From Paenibacillus glycanilyticus NBRC 16618 (GTDB lineage: Bacteria; Bacillota; Bacilli; Paenibacillales; Paenibacillaceae): 64,000 bases of DNA. This document shows, piece after piece, positions 16,845-24,966 of the stretch; the first letter of the stretch is position 1, and every line of letters starts with the position of its first letter. The stretch covers positions 124,001 through 188,000 of the forward strand of contig NZ_BILY01000003.1 in NCBI RefSeq assembly GCF_004000805.1. The letters run 5' to 3'. Made by a program: the position numbers and the translations under genes. The notes below the pieces were generated by a model, which saw only the letters and a program-made list of their open reading frames with translations, did no database searches and was not told the DNA's origin.

Positions 16845-17162
16845 TTATTGATAATCAGCACTGTCAAAATAATTAAGCAAACTACAGGTTAAAACTTTTG
16901 GATCTATTGATCGTAAAGGAAATACCGAAATTGTGCAATTTGTTGTGTTAAAATCTGAAGAACTTTGAATGAGAAATTCACGCACTGGCTCGCCTGGTAC
17001 CAATTGTAGAAAAACAGCGATTTCGGTAGAACCAGCTGGCATTGCATTCCACATTTTTAATAACTGATTAAATCTCATGCAACATGCGGATCCACCACCC
17101 CCTCCACCTGGTTTTGGTTTTGTTGGTTTTGATGGTTTAGGCTTGCCTGGTTTTTTAGGCAT
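16845..17162 (-). CDS. Hypothetical protein with Lys/Pro tail and Gly run
   Basis: A 105-residue protein I do not recognise. Residues 1-18 are almost only Lys and Pro (KKPGKPKPSKPTKPKP), followed by six Gly, then SACCM and a compact 75-residue domain (LLKMWNAMPAGSTEIAVFLQLVPG). The adjacent Cys pair and Cys later (NTTNC, LTCSLL) could bind metal or form disulphides. The gene has its own ribosome site (AAGGAA) and terminator and is AT-rich compared with the terminase genes, so it looks like an independent cargo gene. Binding to nucleic acid through the basic tail is a guess. Confidence 0.65.
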   Translation of the reverse strand: MPKKPGKPKPSKPTKPKPGGGGGGSACCMRFNQLLKMWNAMPAGSTEIAVFLQLVPGEPVREFLIQSSSDFNTTNCTISVFPLRSIDPKVLTCSLLNYFDSADYQ

Positions 17163-17288
17163 ACTATCATTCCTTTCAATTTTGATAGATTAATAGTATT
17201 CCCAATTCGATGATATGCTTGTACTTCTAAATCTCTGTAAGCCTATTTTTTACAGTTATTGTTAATTCAATGTGATGACGCCGAAAGC

Positions 17289-17600
17289 TTAACGACTGAA
17301 TCCTCTCCCTACTAGTATTAGATTACCTTGATCATCAAACGCTGTACCACGTGCTGTTACAGGCTCAATGCTTCCATGGTGCTCATTGTTGTGACATAAC
17401 TGGCACACATACTCCAGCAGTTCAGGGTTAAGCGATATACTCGGATTGTTAATGTTCTGAGGTGTGAGGTAAACGGTGTGATGGACAATGTAACCAGCAT
17501 CACCACAACGCTCACATAAGCCGTGAACAGATTCTATGTATGCAGTTCTGCAGATCCGCCAGGCTTTGTTGTTGTAGAACTTACGAGCCCATGGCTTCAT
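17289..17600 (-). CDS. HNH endonuclease of the packaging module
   Basis: A 103-residue protein with the HNH layout: CERCG (about residues 29-33), IVHHTVYLTPQN (about 44-55), N in SLNPELLEYVCQLCHNNEHHG (about 57-77, with CxxC and the final His). The two CxxC pairs bind structural zinc. In siphophages with HK97-like heads such genes lie beside the terminase and take part in packaging cleavage. The gene is separated from terS by the 105-residue gene. Confidence 0.88.
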   Translation of the reverse strand: MKPWARKFYNNKAWRICRTAYIESVHGLCERCGDAGYIVHHTVYLTPQNINNPSISLNPELLEYVCQLCHNNEHHGSIEPVTARGTAFDDQGNLILVGRGFSR

Positions 17601-17691
17601 AAATGGTTATATATCCTTGTTCCTTTCAGTTTAATGGGGCAGGGTTATTAATGAATCATTGTTCAACATCATCACCTAATTTAAAAACAAT

Positions 17692-17720
17692 AAAAGCCAC
17701 TCAGAAAATGAGTGGCTTTT
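17692..17720. terminator. Bidirectional terminator hairpin
   Basis: AAAAGCCACTC (17692-17702) and GAGTGGCTTTT (17710-17720) form a perfect 11-pair stem with a 7-base loop. On the minus strand TTATTGTTTTT follows. It ends the 17728 gene and stops readthrough from the right. Confidence 0.85.
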
Positions 17721-17727
17721 GTGTTAG

Positions 17728-18042
17728 TCATTTAATTGTGGATTTTTTTAACTCAAATTTTTCAATTAAAATTTTATCTAATGCTTTATATAATAATTCT
17801 TCTTTAGTCCTTGTAACAATAAATTGCGTGAATAGTATGTGCTGTTCTGTATCTGAAATTTCTTCCTCAGTAATCACTTTAGTTAAATTATCTACGGTTA
17901 ATTCAAATATAATTGGGTTAACACTTTTAAATTTCAATTCCCAGTTATTAATTCCATAGAATTCTTGAAATTCACTAAAAAATAAATTTAAAATTGTTTG
18001 GATTCCTTGAATTTTTTCTTCTTTATTAGACCATTGATACAT
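17728..18042 (-). CDS. Hypothetical phage protein (104 residues)
   Basis: I do not recognise this protein. The ATG at 18042 lies 9 bases after GAGGAGG; an ATG at 18063 in the same frame lies before that site and is unlikely. The product MYQWSNKEEKIQGIQTILNL is followed by alternating strands and helices and ends LKKSTIK. The composition is acidic and AT-rich. It is followed by its own bidirectional terminator, so it may be a cargo gene. Confidence 0.65.
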   Translation of the reverse strand: MYQWSNKEEKIQGIQTILNLFFSEFQEFYGINNWELKFKSVNPIIFELTVDNLTKVITEEEISDTEQHILFTQFIVTRTKEELLYKALDKILIEKFELKKSTIK

Positions 18043-18213
18043 TTCACTCCACCTCCTCGTCATTACATTTCAACAAAAGGAGAAGTTTCCCTGCAAAAAG
18101 ATCAATCCTTAAGTGGACGAATCTATTAGGTTACATATATTACTATAATACCATAATAACATGGAAATAAGTGTTTTTGTTCTCATTTTAGTCTCAAATA
18201 AGTCTCTCCATAT

Positions 18214-18819
18214 TTATCCTGCTAGTGCAATATACTTTCTCACCGCCTTATCTTGCCTCCTGAAGAAAGTCGCTTTAGATAATCCCATTTCAATTGCTAC
18301 TACATTCCACGGCTCACCGTCGATGTACTTTCTACGTAATAGCATTTCGTATTCAGACCGAAAGTTCTTTAATGCAGTCAACACATTGTCAATCCGAGTG
18401 ACCTCGTCCAGCAAGTCCTGCAGCTCAGCTACACGTTCAAGCACCAAATCGAGATCATCACGGACATCATAGCCTCTCGCCTCAACAACCTTTTGAATTT
18501 TTTGTTGCAGATCTTCCAACAACTTTCTATCCTCTGGATCCACACTATCTTTCCGAATTACGTGTAACTGGCTCTTAATGCCTGCAGGGTATCTCTCTAG
18601 GTAAGCGTGTGCAGTAGCCTCGAGCTTTTGTTCATATCCCGATAGATACATGTAGGTCGGGAGCCCCCGCAGTTTTCGGTGCAGCTCCTGCAACTGATCA
18701 TCTTTATTCAGACGGCTCACTGTTATACCCGCACCAACACTGTAAGTGCTTAACACTTGGATCCGGGCTTGCATCTCACGATAGCGGCTTAACTGATCAA
18801 TTACATCCTTTTCGTTCAA
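18214..18819 (-). CDS. ArpU/sigma-70-like late transcription regulator
   Basis: About 201 residues with a TTG start at 18819 after GGAGG; the longer frame to 18951 overlaps the 57-residue gene and lacks a ribosome site. The N-terminal 150 residues are helical with coiled-coil character. The C-terminus YEMLLRRKYIDGEPWN.VAIEMGLSKATFFRR (longer than shown in homologues) is an ECF-like region 4 helix-turn-helix. Small phage sigma-like proteins at this place, between replication and packaging genes, switch on late transcription. The name is inferred from layout. Confidence 0.75.
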   Translation of the reverse strand: MNEKDVIDQLSRYREMQARIQVLSTYSVGAGITVSRLNKDDQLQELHRKLRGLPTYMYLSGYEQKLEATAHAYLERYPAGIKSQLHVIRKDSVDPEDRKLLEDLQQKIQKVVEARGYDVRDDLDLVLERVAELQDLLDEVTRIDNVLTALKNFRSEYEMLLRRKYIDGEPWNVVAIEMGLSKATFFRRQDKAVRKYIALAG

Positions 18820-18835
18820 ATCTCTCCCTCCTCCC

Positions 18836-19009
18836 TTAATCCCCAATCTCATGCGCCTGTACTCGACATGCCAGAAAGTCACGCTCTGCTCGCTGCCGGC
18901 GAATGATTTCAGTCTCAGCATGAATTTTATCGGTAAGCGATGCCTCATCATCGCAATAACGAATATCCACTAATTCCTCTAAGCTCGCTTGCTCTATGTG
19001 CTTGTTCAT
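18836..19009 (-). CDS. Small phage protein (57 residues), unknown
   Basis: ATG at 19009 with GAGGGG upstream, TAA at 18836. The start lies 8 bases after the stop of the 70-residue gene at 19017, and its stop lies just before the TTG of the late regulator, in a compact gene chain. The product MNKHIEQASLEELVDIRYCD is acidic and helical and ends AHEIGD. The function is unknown. Confidence 0.65.
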   Translation of the reverse strand: MNKHIEQASLEELVDIRYCDDEASLTDKIHAETEIIRRQRAERDFLACRVQAHEIGD

Positions 19010-19016
19010 AAGCCCC

Positions 19017-19229
19017 TCACTTTTGATTGCTTGCTTCTTCCAGCCATTCGACCATCATGGTCATCTGCTTAATAGCCAGCCGATTGTCATTGTATTTTCG
19101 AACGATAGCGCCGCAGGAGTTGGCAACCCAATGCCAGAACTCAGGCTTATCCATCCCGTATCTTACCGCTGCCTGGTTAGCCTGACCGATCCACTCGAGC
19201 ACATCTGCAAAGAACGCTTTGTAATCCAT
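19017..19229 (-). CDS. Small phage protein (70 residues), unknown
   Basis: The product (MDYKAFFADVLEWIGQANQAAVRYGM...) is all-helical and has a Trp/Met-rich C-terminus (TMMVEWLEEASNQK). Similar small proteins occur beside rusA in Firmicute phages, but I cannot name a function. It is 3 bases after rusA, so it is cotranscribed. Confidence 0.65.
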   Translation of the reverse strand: MDYKAFFADVLEWIGQANQAAVRYGMDKPEFWHWVANSCGAIVRKYNDNRLAIKQMTMMVEWLEEASNQK

Positions 19230-19232
19230 CGG

Positions 19233-19631
19233 CTACAGCTCCTCGATCCGAATGTATATCCCCGGCAGCTCCGCCCAAAACTTCTCCACGATCTCCGATG
19301 CCACAAGCGCATCATCCTTCCAGTACCCGCAATCCGTCATGCAGTCCTTCAGCAGCTTCTGCAGGTTGTCCGTATCTGGCTTCGTCGATTTCCATTCACC
19401 GTCTTGATGTTTACCCTTGATCGGGAAGCACCACTTCACCATGAGCCGGATCGGGCCGCTATACTTTTTCGCCGGCACATGCTGACCAAGGTGAGCCATC
19501 AGCTTCGCCCGGGCTGCCTTCAACTCTTCCGGTTCGTAGAATACAGGCTTACCGTTTACCACAGTTATTTGTTTTTGCTGATGAGTTATGGTCGGCACTT
19601 TTTTCATCGGCATAAAGAATTCAGTCGGCAT
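19233..19631 (-). CDS. rusA: RusA-family Holliday junction resolvase
   Basis: A 132-residue protein. The core is KPDTDNLQKLLKDCMTDCGYWKDDALVASE (a longer run than the key residues: D of PDTDNL, D of LLKD and the DD pair). These acidic residues chelate magnesium at the cleavage site. The C-terminus GIYIRIEEL completes the strand. The ATG at 19631 has AGGAAGTG upstream. The enzyme resolves branched replication and recombination intermediates before packaging. Confidence 0.9.
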   Translation of the reverse strand: MPTEFFMPMKKVPTITHQQKQITVVNGKPVFYEPEELKAARAKLMAHLGQHVPAKKYSGPIRLMVKWCFPIKGKHQDGEWKSTKPDTDNLQKLLKDCMTDCGYWKDDALVASEIVEKFWAELPGIYIRIEEL

Positions 19632-19635
19632 TTTA

Positions 19636-19893
19636 TCACTTCCTATTTTTTCTCGCGCGTTTAAATATCAGGGGAAGGGGGAGTGGCGCTTGCGACACAC
19701 CACTCCCTATTCCTATATATTTATATATAGAGCCCCCGCCTCCCGGCGGCGGCCACCATGACGTACCAAATCCCCGCCGTAAATCCGCCGAATGGAGGTA
19801 ATCATCAAAATGTGTATTATACCGTGCGGCAACTACCATAAATGTATGATTGCCGCCGCCGTACGGCATAAATGTTGCGGCGGTATTAATCAT
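19636..19893 (-). other. Structured region or doubtful small ORF between primase and rusA
   Basis: A frame starts at an ATG (19893) that overlaps the primase stop (ATGATTAA) and runs 86 codons, with Gly/Pro-rich low-complexity translation (GTSWWPPPGGGGS). It has only a weak ribosome site. The region is full of inverted repeats: GGGAGTGG (19678-19685) with CCACTCCC (19700-19707), a palindromic CTATATA...TATATAG, and CCGCCGC with GCGGCGG around 19850-19882. It may be a leader or structural RNA region controlling rusA rather than a gene. Both readings remain open. Confidence 0.4.
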
Positions 19894-22144
19894 GGTTTTC
19901 GCCGTTCTTTTTGACGACAACATTGCCATTGTTCTTGTCGATCATGAATCCAAATTTGGCAACCCAATCCCGCACCGTCCGCTCTGCCACCTCTTTGCCC
20001 GTCGATGAAAACCACTCCTGCAGGTCCTTAACAGTCGGCGGATCGCCCATATTGCAATTGGCGACGGCATCCTCAAACTCCTCAGCTTTGCTCCGCCGCT
20101 CTTTCTGCGCCTTATCCTTGCGGCTGCCGCTGGCCTTCTTCCACGCCGGAGCATCGCCCTCTGGCTCGATGTCCTTCAGGCTGCCGACATCATCGACGCG
20201 ATGGATCGGGTAGGCAAACCACATATTGACTGGCTTAAACTTGGCATATTCACGCAACGTGCCCTCCACTCGCCACGCTGAACGGCCTCGCACCGCTTCC
20301 ACCGCGCGTTTAACCTCCGCCGCTGCCATTGACAGCACATCAGAGTAGAGTGCCCGCTTGGCATGATCCTCCATGGCCTTTGCGCTTAGCTCATCGTCCT
20401 GGGAAACAGACTGCGCGAGATAAACCGGATTGTGCTGAACGAAATATCGTTTATAAACCACGCAGATTGCCTTGTTCTCTTCCTGTTTCAGTAGCGACTC
20501 CGTAATATCCAGCTCGACCAAATCGATCAGCGCGTCCGGATCCCTGGCGAATACGCCACTGCCGCTGGCCCGGTCCATCGACTTCTTGCCGCCTTGAGCA
20601 CCCTTTGAATGATGATGGCAATAGATGACGCTGGCGCCGAGCTCCGTTGCGATCTTATCGAATTGGTTAGTAAAGTGTGCCATCTGATCCGCGCTGTTCT
20701 CGTCGCCTGTGAGGACCTTATATATCGGGTCCACAATGACAGCAGCATATTGCTTCTTTGCCGAGCGCCGGATCAGCTTCGGTGCCAGCTTGTCCATCGG
20801 CACCGATTTACCACGGAGGTTCCAAATCTCGATATTATCAATGTTAGCCGGTAGCAAACCTAATTCCGCATATACGTCCTTAAAGCGATGCAAGCAGCTG
20901 GCCCGATCGAGCTCGAGGTTCACGTATAGAACCTTACCTTGCGTGCATTGCCAGGCTAACCATCTAACGCCCTCAGCTATAGCAATGGAGAGTTCAATAA
21001 GAGAGAAGGACTTGCCTGCTTTCGACGGCCCGGCTAACAAGAGCTTGTGTCCCTGACGAAGCACCCCATGGATGAGCGGCGGGGCCAGTTCAGGCATCTT
21101 ATCCCAGTAATCCGTCAGCTTCTCCGGATCCGGCAGATCATCATTGATGTCCTCTATCCAGTTCTGCCACTCTTCCCAACTTCCCTTACCTATATTGGTA
21201 TCAACAATGAATTGTTTCTTGTCCTTCCGCTCAACACCCGGCATGCGTGATAAGCGGGAAGGATTTCGATTCTGCGAATCCACGTTAATGCCATTCTTCC
21301 TGCAGATGTCGTAAAGGTAATCGACACGCTTTCGGTATTCGTCGTAATTGGCCGCATCTACCCGAACGATAGCATGCAGGCTTTTACTACCGCTGTATAC
21401 CATGACAGCGATCGGCAGCTCGAGCTCCCGCATGATAGCGTTTTGCTTCTCGATATCCATCGTATCGGACTCGACTAGCGCGTACCGGAATTCGGTGACG
21501 TTCTCGTTCTTCACGCCTTTGCCATCAAGTGGATTGAAGCGGATCCATGCGCCTGCTTCCGGATTATAATCGCCCAGGACGGAACCGATATCGCCATCGC
21601 ATTGGTTAAGCCGCTGGATCAGCTCCCCGGCCGTACGATCCCAGGCGCCTTTTGTGGGAAGGAACTTGCCTTCATCGTTTTGCCAGGTATCCACAACATA
21701 GCCGACTTGCTCCGATGCTTCGAAAAGAATTGAGAGGTAGGTGGTCAGTTGCTGCACCGGATTCCAGACGGCGGGCTCGTGGATCTCCTTGCCTTCGATC
21801 CAGTTCTTGTCGACCACCACATAATCGCCCCCGGAGATTTCATCATCCCAGCCAAGCTCCCGATCCTCCCGGCCGCTTCCCCGCGGTACCCAGCCGCCTT
21901 CTTTAGCCATCTGCATAATCGTCGCCCCGGTCACCGGCGTTCCCGATCCCTCAAAGCTGATCCACTTCTTGAAACACTCGCCTGGGTGATAGCGACTGAC
22001 GTCTCGCTTGCTCCAATCATCCCATTCACTGGCGGTATAGCCTTCGTATTTGAGTGCCATGCCTACATTGACCCATTCTTGATAACTCAGATTAGTAGGA
22101 TCAAGGTATTCCAGTAATGCTATGTGATTTAGTTTGTACTCCAT
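19886..22144 (-). CDS. Phage primase-helicase (PriCT-2 plus RepA-like ATPase)
   Basis: A 752-residue protein. Residues 1-90 form a PriCT-2-like domain (LSYQEWVNVGMALKYEG, then DWSKRD..YHPGECFKKW). Residues 95-103 are RELGWDDEI, also found in the DUF669 protein of this phage. The middle has an archaeo-eukaryotic primase-like segment (VMVYSGSKSLHAIV; SRLSRMPGVERK). The C-terminal RecA-like ATPase has Walker A AGPSKAGKS (about 370-378), Walker B AAVIVDPIY and CHHHSKG. It opens and primes the phage origin. The last part (about 650-752) is basic and helix-turn-helix-like (PTVKDLQEWFSSTGKEVAERT). Confidence 0.88.
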   Translation of the reverse strand: MEYKLNHIALLEYLDPTNLSYQEWVNVGMALKYEGYTASEWDDWSKRDVSRYHPGECFKKWISFEGSGTPVTGATIMQMAKEGGWVPRGSGREDRELGWDDEISGGDYVVVDKNWIEGKEIHEPAVWNPVQQLTTYLSILFEASEQVGYVVDTWQNDEGKFLPTKGAWDRTAGELIQRLNQCDGDIGSVLGDYNPEAGAWIRFNPLDGKGVKNENVTEFRYALVESDTMDIEKQNAIMRELELPIAVMVYSGSKSLHAIVRVDAANYDEYRKRVDYLYDICRKNGINVDSQNRNPSRLSRMPGVERKDKKQFIVDTNIGKGSWEEWQNWIEDINDDLPDPEKLTDYWDKMPELAPPLIHGVLRQGHKLLLAGPSKAGKSFSLIELSIAIAEGVRWLAWQCTQGKVLYVNLELDRASCLHRFKDVYAELGLLPANIDNIEIWNLRGKSVPMDKLAPKLIRRSAKKQYAAVIVDPIYKVLTGDENSADQMAHFTNQFDKIATELGASVIYCHHHSKGAQGGKKSMDRASGSGVFARDPDALIDLVELDITESLLKQEENKAICVVYKRYFVQHNPVYLAQSVSQDDELSAKAMEDHAKRALYSDVLSMAAAEVKRAVEAVRGRSAWRVEGTLREYAKFKPVNMWFAYPIHRVDDVGSLKDIEPEGDAPAWKKASGSRKDKAQKERRSKAEEFEDAVANCNMGDPPTVKDLQEWFSSTGKEVAERTVRDWVAKFGFMIDKNNGNVVVKKNGENHD

Positions 22145-22261
22145 GTCTCTTCACCTATCTTTATCTAGTACTTAAATAGGAAACAAAAAAAATTAGTGCT
22201 AAAGTTCCACTTCAATTAAACCGATAATACAATTAACCCAAAATATAGGAGGAAAGTAGAT

Positions 22262-22672
22262 ATGTCTCAGCCTGTTTCTTTTCCAGAATTTCTACGATAT
22301 TTACAAACCAGTTCAAAAATTGAACTTTGTGAACGTCCCGATGAGCCTTGGAACGAAGAATTCTACAAATTTCTAAACCATCAGTTAATTGATACAACTA
22401 CAGGACAAGTGCTTATCCTAGAGCTTCAGCACTTAAAAAATGAGCAGATCATCAAAGTAAACTACCCTGATATTCAAAATATTGAAATTAACAATCTCTC
22501 AAATTCACAAGTTCAGAAGTTTTACATTAACTGCAATTCCCGCAAAGGTTACTTTCAGTATCAAGACATAATTGACCTAGAACAAAATCACGGAGTTCAA
22601 CACAATCCTGAAGATAAGCATAAAAAATGGACTGCCTCACAAATGGTATTTAGAATCATGACATATCGTTAA
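22262..22672 (+). CDS. Hypothetical protein in the plus-strand cassette (136 residues)
   Basis: I do not recognise this protein. It lies on the opposite strand to the surrounding replication genes, has a strong AGGAGG ribosome site 10 bases before ATG, and is AT-rich. The sequence (PVSFPEFLRYLQTSSKIELCERPDEPW) is a soluble alpha/beta protein with no signal or membrane segment. A hairpin terminator follows at 22686. Gene direction, base use and terminator suggest cargo expressed from the lysogen, with defence or another lysogenic trait possible but unproven. Confidence 0.65.
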   Translation: MSQPVSFPEFLRYLQTSSKIELCERPDEPWNEEFYKFLNHQLIDTTTGQVLILELQHLKNEQIIKVNYPDIQNIEINNLSNSQVQKFYINCNSRKGYFQYQDIIDLEQNHGVQHNPEDKHKKWTASQMVFRIMTYR

Positions 22673-22685
22673 AACTACAGCTCAC

Positions 22686-22716
22686 CCGAGGCTGATACAG
22701 CAGCCTCGGTCTTTGC
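22686..22716 (+). terminator. Hairpin between the two plus-strand cargo genes
   Basis: CCGAGGCTG and CAGCCTCGG form a 9-pair stem with a 6-base loop, followed on the plus strand by TCTTTGCC. The T-run is weak, so it may be only partly effective. Confidence 0.55.
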
Positions 22717-22754
22717 CTTACAATTTTTTTGACAACTTGATAGGAGGAAATAAA

Positions 22755-23168
22755 TTGGACTTTATATCTAGAAGCGAACACTACCGCAATCTACAATATC
22801 AACTAGAAAGAATTAACGAACTGCCTTGGTGCGAATACATGGAACTCAATAAATCATTACCAGAAGAAGCAGGTATAATTTTGCTTTATAATGATGCAAA
22901 AGAGCTAATTGGTTATTCTGCAGCTACTAACAATATCCAAAGAAGAGCAGGAGAACTTCTTGAAGATGAAAGATATAAGGAGACAGTTTTCATCAGGTAC
23001 ACACTAGAAGATGACTCATATATCAGATTTTCTACAAGGACCGAGATAAAGCACTTAATTCAAATACTAAACACGCCCGTAGAAAAGTTTGAAAATGTAC
23101 TAGATGATACCGATCCAAGGATTCTTGAAAAATATGATGCATTAAAGAAATTGACCGAAAGCAATTAA
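22755..23168 (+). CDS. Hypothetical protein, possible degenerate GIY-YIG fold (137 residues)
   Basis: The TTG at 22755 is chosen because AGGAGG lies 8 bases upstream; the frame could extend to 22713, but that part lies in the hairpin region. Residues around 37-60 read AGIILLYNDAKELIGYSAAT, then NNIQRRAGELL. The strand, then GYS, then N-x2-R layout recalls the first half of GIY-YIG nucleases, but the catalytic Tyr pair is altered. It follows the other plus-strand gene and is AT-rich. Function is not assigned; the fold is a low-certainty inference. Confidence 0.55.
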   Translation: MDFISRSEHYRNLQYQLERINELPWCEYMELNKSLPEEAGIILLYNDAKELIGYSAATNNIQRRAGELLEDERYKETVFIRYTLEDDSYIRFSTRTEIKHLIQILNTPVEKFENVLDDTDPRILEKYDALKKLTESN

Positions 23169-23187
23169 TCTTAATAGAACTCCGTTA

Positions 23188-23307
23188 CTAATCCATCATC
23201 TCAAATGTTATCCCCGGAGCCCACTGGACGGGTTCAGCCATAATTGCGAGTTTCTGCTCCAGATCTTCGGGGTTATTTATTTCCGTGTCTTGTACATGTG
23301 TTTTGGA
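23188..23307 (-). pseudogene. Possible remnant of a disrupted phage gene
   Basis: On the minus strand a frame of 39 sense codons runs from just after a stop at 23308 to TAG at 23188 without a sensible start. Its translation (INNPEDLEQKLAIMAEPVQW, then APGITFEMMD) reads like protein rather than noise. It lies between the helicase stop and the plus-strand cargo genes. It may be the tail of a gene lost when the cargo was inserted. Confidence 0.3.
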
Positions 23308-23367
23308 TTATGATATAGCCTCTTTTATTTGAAGAAATCGAAATACTACTCGTTACCACGAGCTTGC

Positions 23368-24954
23368 TCAAAGGCCAGACGACAGGTAATCTTTCGGATT
23401 AATTCCATCCGGTACCCGCCATCCATTGGCGGCTACTCTATCAATCAGTTTCTTAGCAGAATCAAATTTCCATGTCCCGACATGCTCGAAACCGCGGCTT
23501 TCCAAGAAGCGGATCTGCTTAGGTGTTGTTAACCCTTCGATCCTGCGCTTATCAAGTCTCTCCAAGAGCAGTGATGCCTTGCCCGCATTCTCAATCTCGT
23601 CAGGCAAGATGCCGAGCTTTTCAAGCGTATTGACTTGTGACTCGCTTGGAGGGGCCATTTCCCAACCGAATGCCGGCACATAACTAGACAAGTCTTCTGC
23701 TTGAATACTCATTTCAAATTGAAGCGGATCCACAAGCGTCCGTTTCCGTCGCTTCATCTCTTCAAGCTGCTTTGCCAACGATTCCTCGCGCTGAGCAATA
23801 ACGTCCTCAACTGCTCTCTTTTCAACAAATTCAAGGTCCATAGGCACAGCGGCCGCTTCGATCTGCTTAGTCATGGCCTGAGCAATTTCCTCATTCTCAG
23901 CAATCAGGTGAGCAGGATGACAAAGCTCATGGCGCTCCGTATGCCACAGGAAATCTAGCAGAAGTAATTCAGTTTTTCGCGGATGAAGTCGGGTACCACG
24001 CCCAACCATCTGACTATATAAGCTGCGCACCTTCGTTGGCCGCAACACGACAACGCAATCGACACTTGGACAATCCCAGCCTTCCGTTAGGAGCATAGAG
24101 TTACACAGAACGTTGTATCTGTCCTTATCAAAATCGGCCAATACCCCAGCCCGATCCTTTGATTCTCCATTCACTTCAGCTGCTTTGAATCCAATTGAAT
24201 TTAGAATATTCACAAATTTCTGACTGGTTTTTACCAGCGGAAGAAATACGACAATCTTTCGATCCTTGGCTACCTTCCACATTTCTGCTGCTATTTGATC
24301 CAGGTAAGGATCTAGTGCGGTGCCGAGATCCTGAGTCTTGAAGTCTCCGGCCTGCTGGCCGACCGCTGATAGATTGATCTGGAGAGGAATGGTCATCGCC
24401 TTGATCGGGCTAAGGTATCCTTCCTTGATCGCTTTTGGGAGCGTGTATTCATAGGCTAGTGATTCGAAGTAGGATCCCAGGTTCCGCATGTCGCCGCGGT
24501 CCGGCGTGGCCGTTACTCCAAGCACGTTAGCTTTATTGAAATACTGCAGCACCCGCTGATAACCGTCGGAGATACAATGGTGCGCTTCGTCGATGATGAT
24601 CGTATCGAAATGGCTTTCTGCAAACTGGCGAAGCCGTTTATCCCGCATTAACGTTTGGACACTGCCGACAACCACCCTGTACCAACTGCCAATCGATGTA
24701 TTCTCAGCCTTCTCTGTTGAACATATTAAGCCGGTTGACTTCTCGAGCTTATCTGCTGCCTGATCCAACAATTCCCCGCGATGCGCCAGAACAAGCACTC
24801 GCTCACCTAGGCTTACGCGATCTTCAATAACCTTCGAGAATACGATTGTCTTACCGCATCCGGTAGGGAGGACCAGCAACGTACGCTGGACCCCCTTCTT
24901 CCACTCGGCCTGAATAGATTCGCGTGCTTCCTGCTGATATTTCCTAAGCTCCAT
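23368..24954 (-). CDS. DEAD/DEAH-box SF2 helicase
   Basis: A 528-residue protein with motifs in order: Q-like ELRKYQQEA, motif I LPTGCGKT (residues 30-37), Ia LVLAHRGELL, II IIIDEAHH (about 120-127), III GVTATP, then domain 2 with IV KIVVFLPLV, V MLLTEGWDCPSVD and VI YSQMVGRGTR. The C-terminal region (about 370-528) is a helical accessory part. It is the Res/UvrB-like type widely used in phage replication modules, probably moving forks or loading other proteins. The stop is 24 bases after the end of the DUF669 gene's downstream region. Confidence 0.9.
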   Translation of the reverse strand: MELRKYQQEARESIQAEWKKGVQRTLLVLPTGCGKTIVFSKVIEDRVSLGERVLVLAHRGELLDQAADKLEKSTGLICSTEKAENTSIGSWYRVVVGSVQTLMRDKRLRQFAESHFDTIIIDEAHHCISDGYQRVLQYFNKANVLGVTATPDRGDMRNLGSYFESLAYEYTLPKAIKEGYLSPIKAMTIPLQINLSAVGQQAGDFKTQDLGTALDPYLDQIAAEMWKVAKDRKIVVFLPLVKTSQKFVNILNSIGFKAAEVNGESKDRAGVLADFDKDRYNVLCNSMLLTEGWDCPSVDCVVVLRPTKVRSLYSQMVGRGTRLHPRKTELLLLDFLWHTERHELCHPAHLIAENEEIAQAMTKQIEAAAVPMDLEFVEKRAVEDVIAQREESLAKQLEEMKRRKRTLVDPLQFEMSIQAEDLSSYVPAFGWEMAPPSESQVNTLEKLGILPDEIENAGKASLLLERLDKRRIEGLTTPKQIRFLESRGFEHVGTWKFDSAKKLIDRVAANGWRVPDGINPKDYLSSGL

Positions 24955-24966
24955 TGCACGCCCCTC

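Noticed and set aside
18820-18951. Longer N-terminus of the late regulator
   Set aside because: The extension overlaps a small gene with its own start and has no ribosome site, while the TTG at 18819 has GGAGG.
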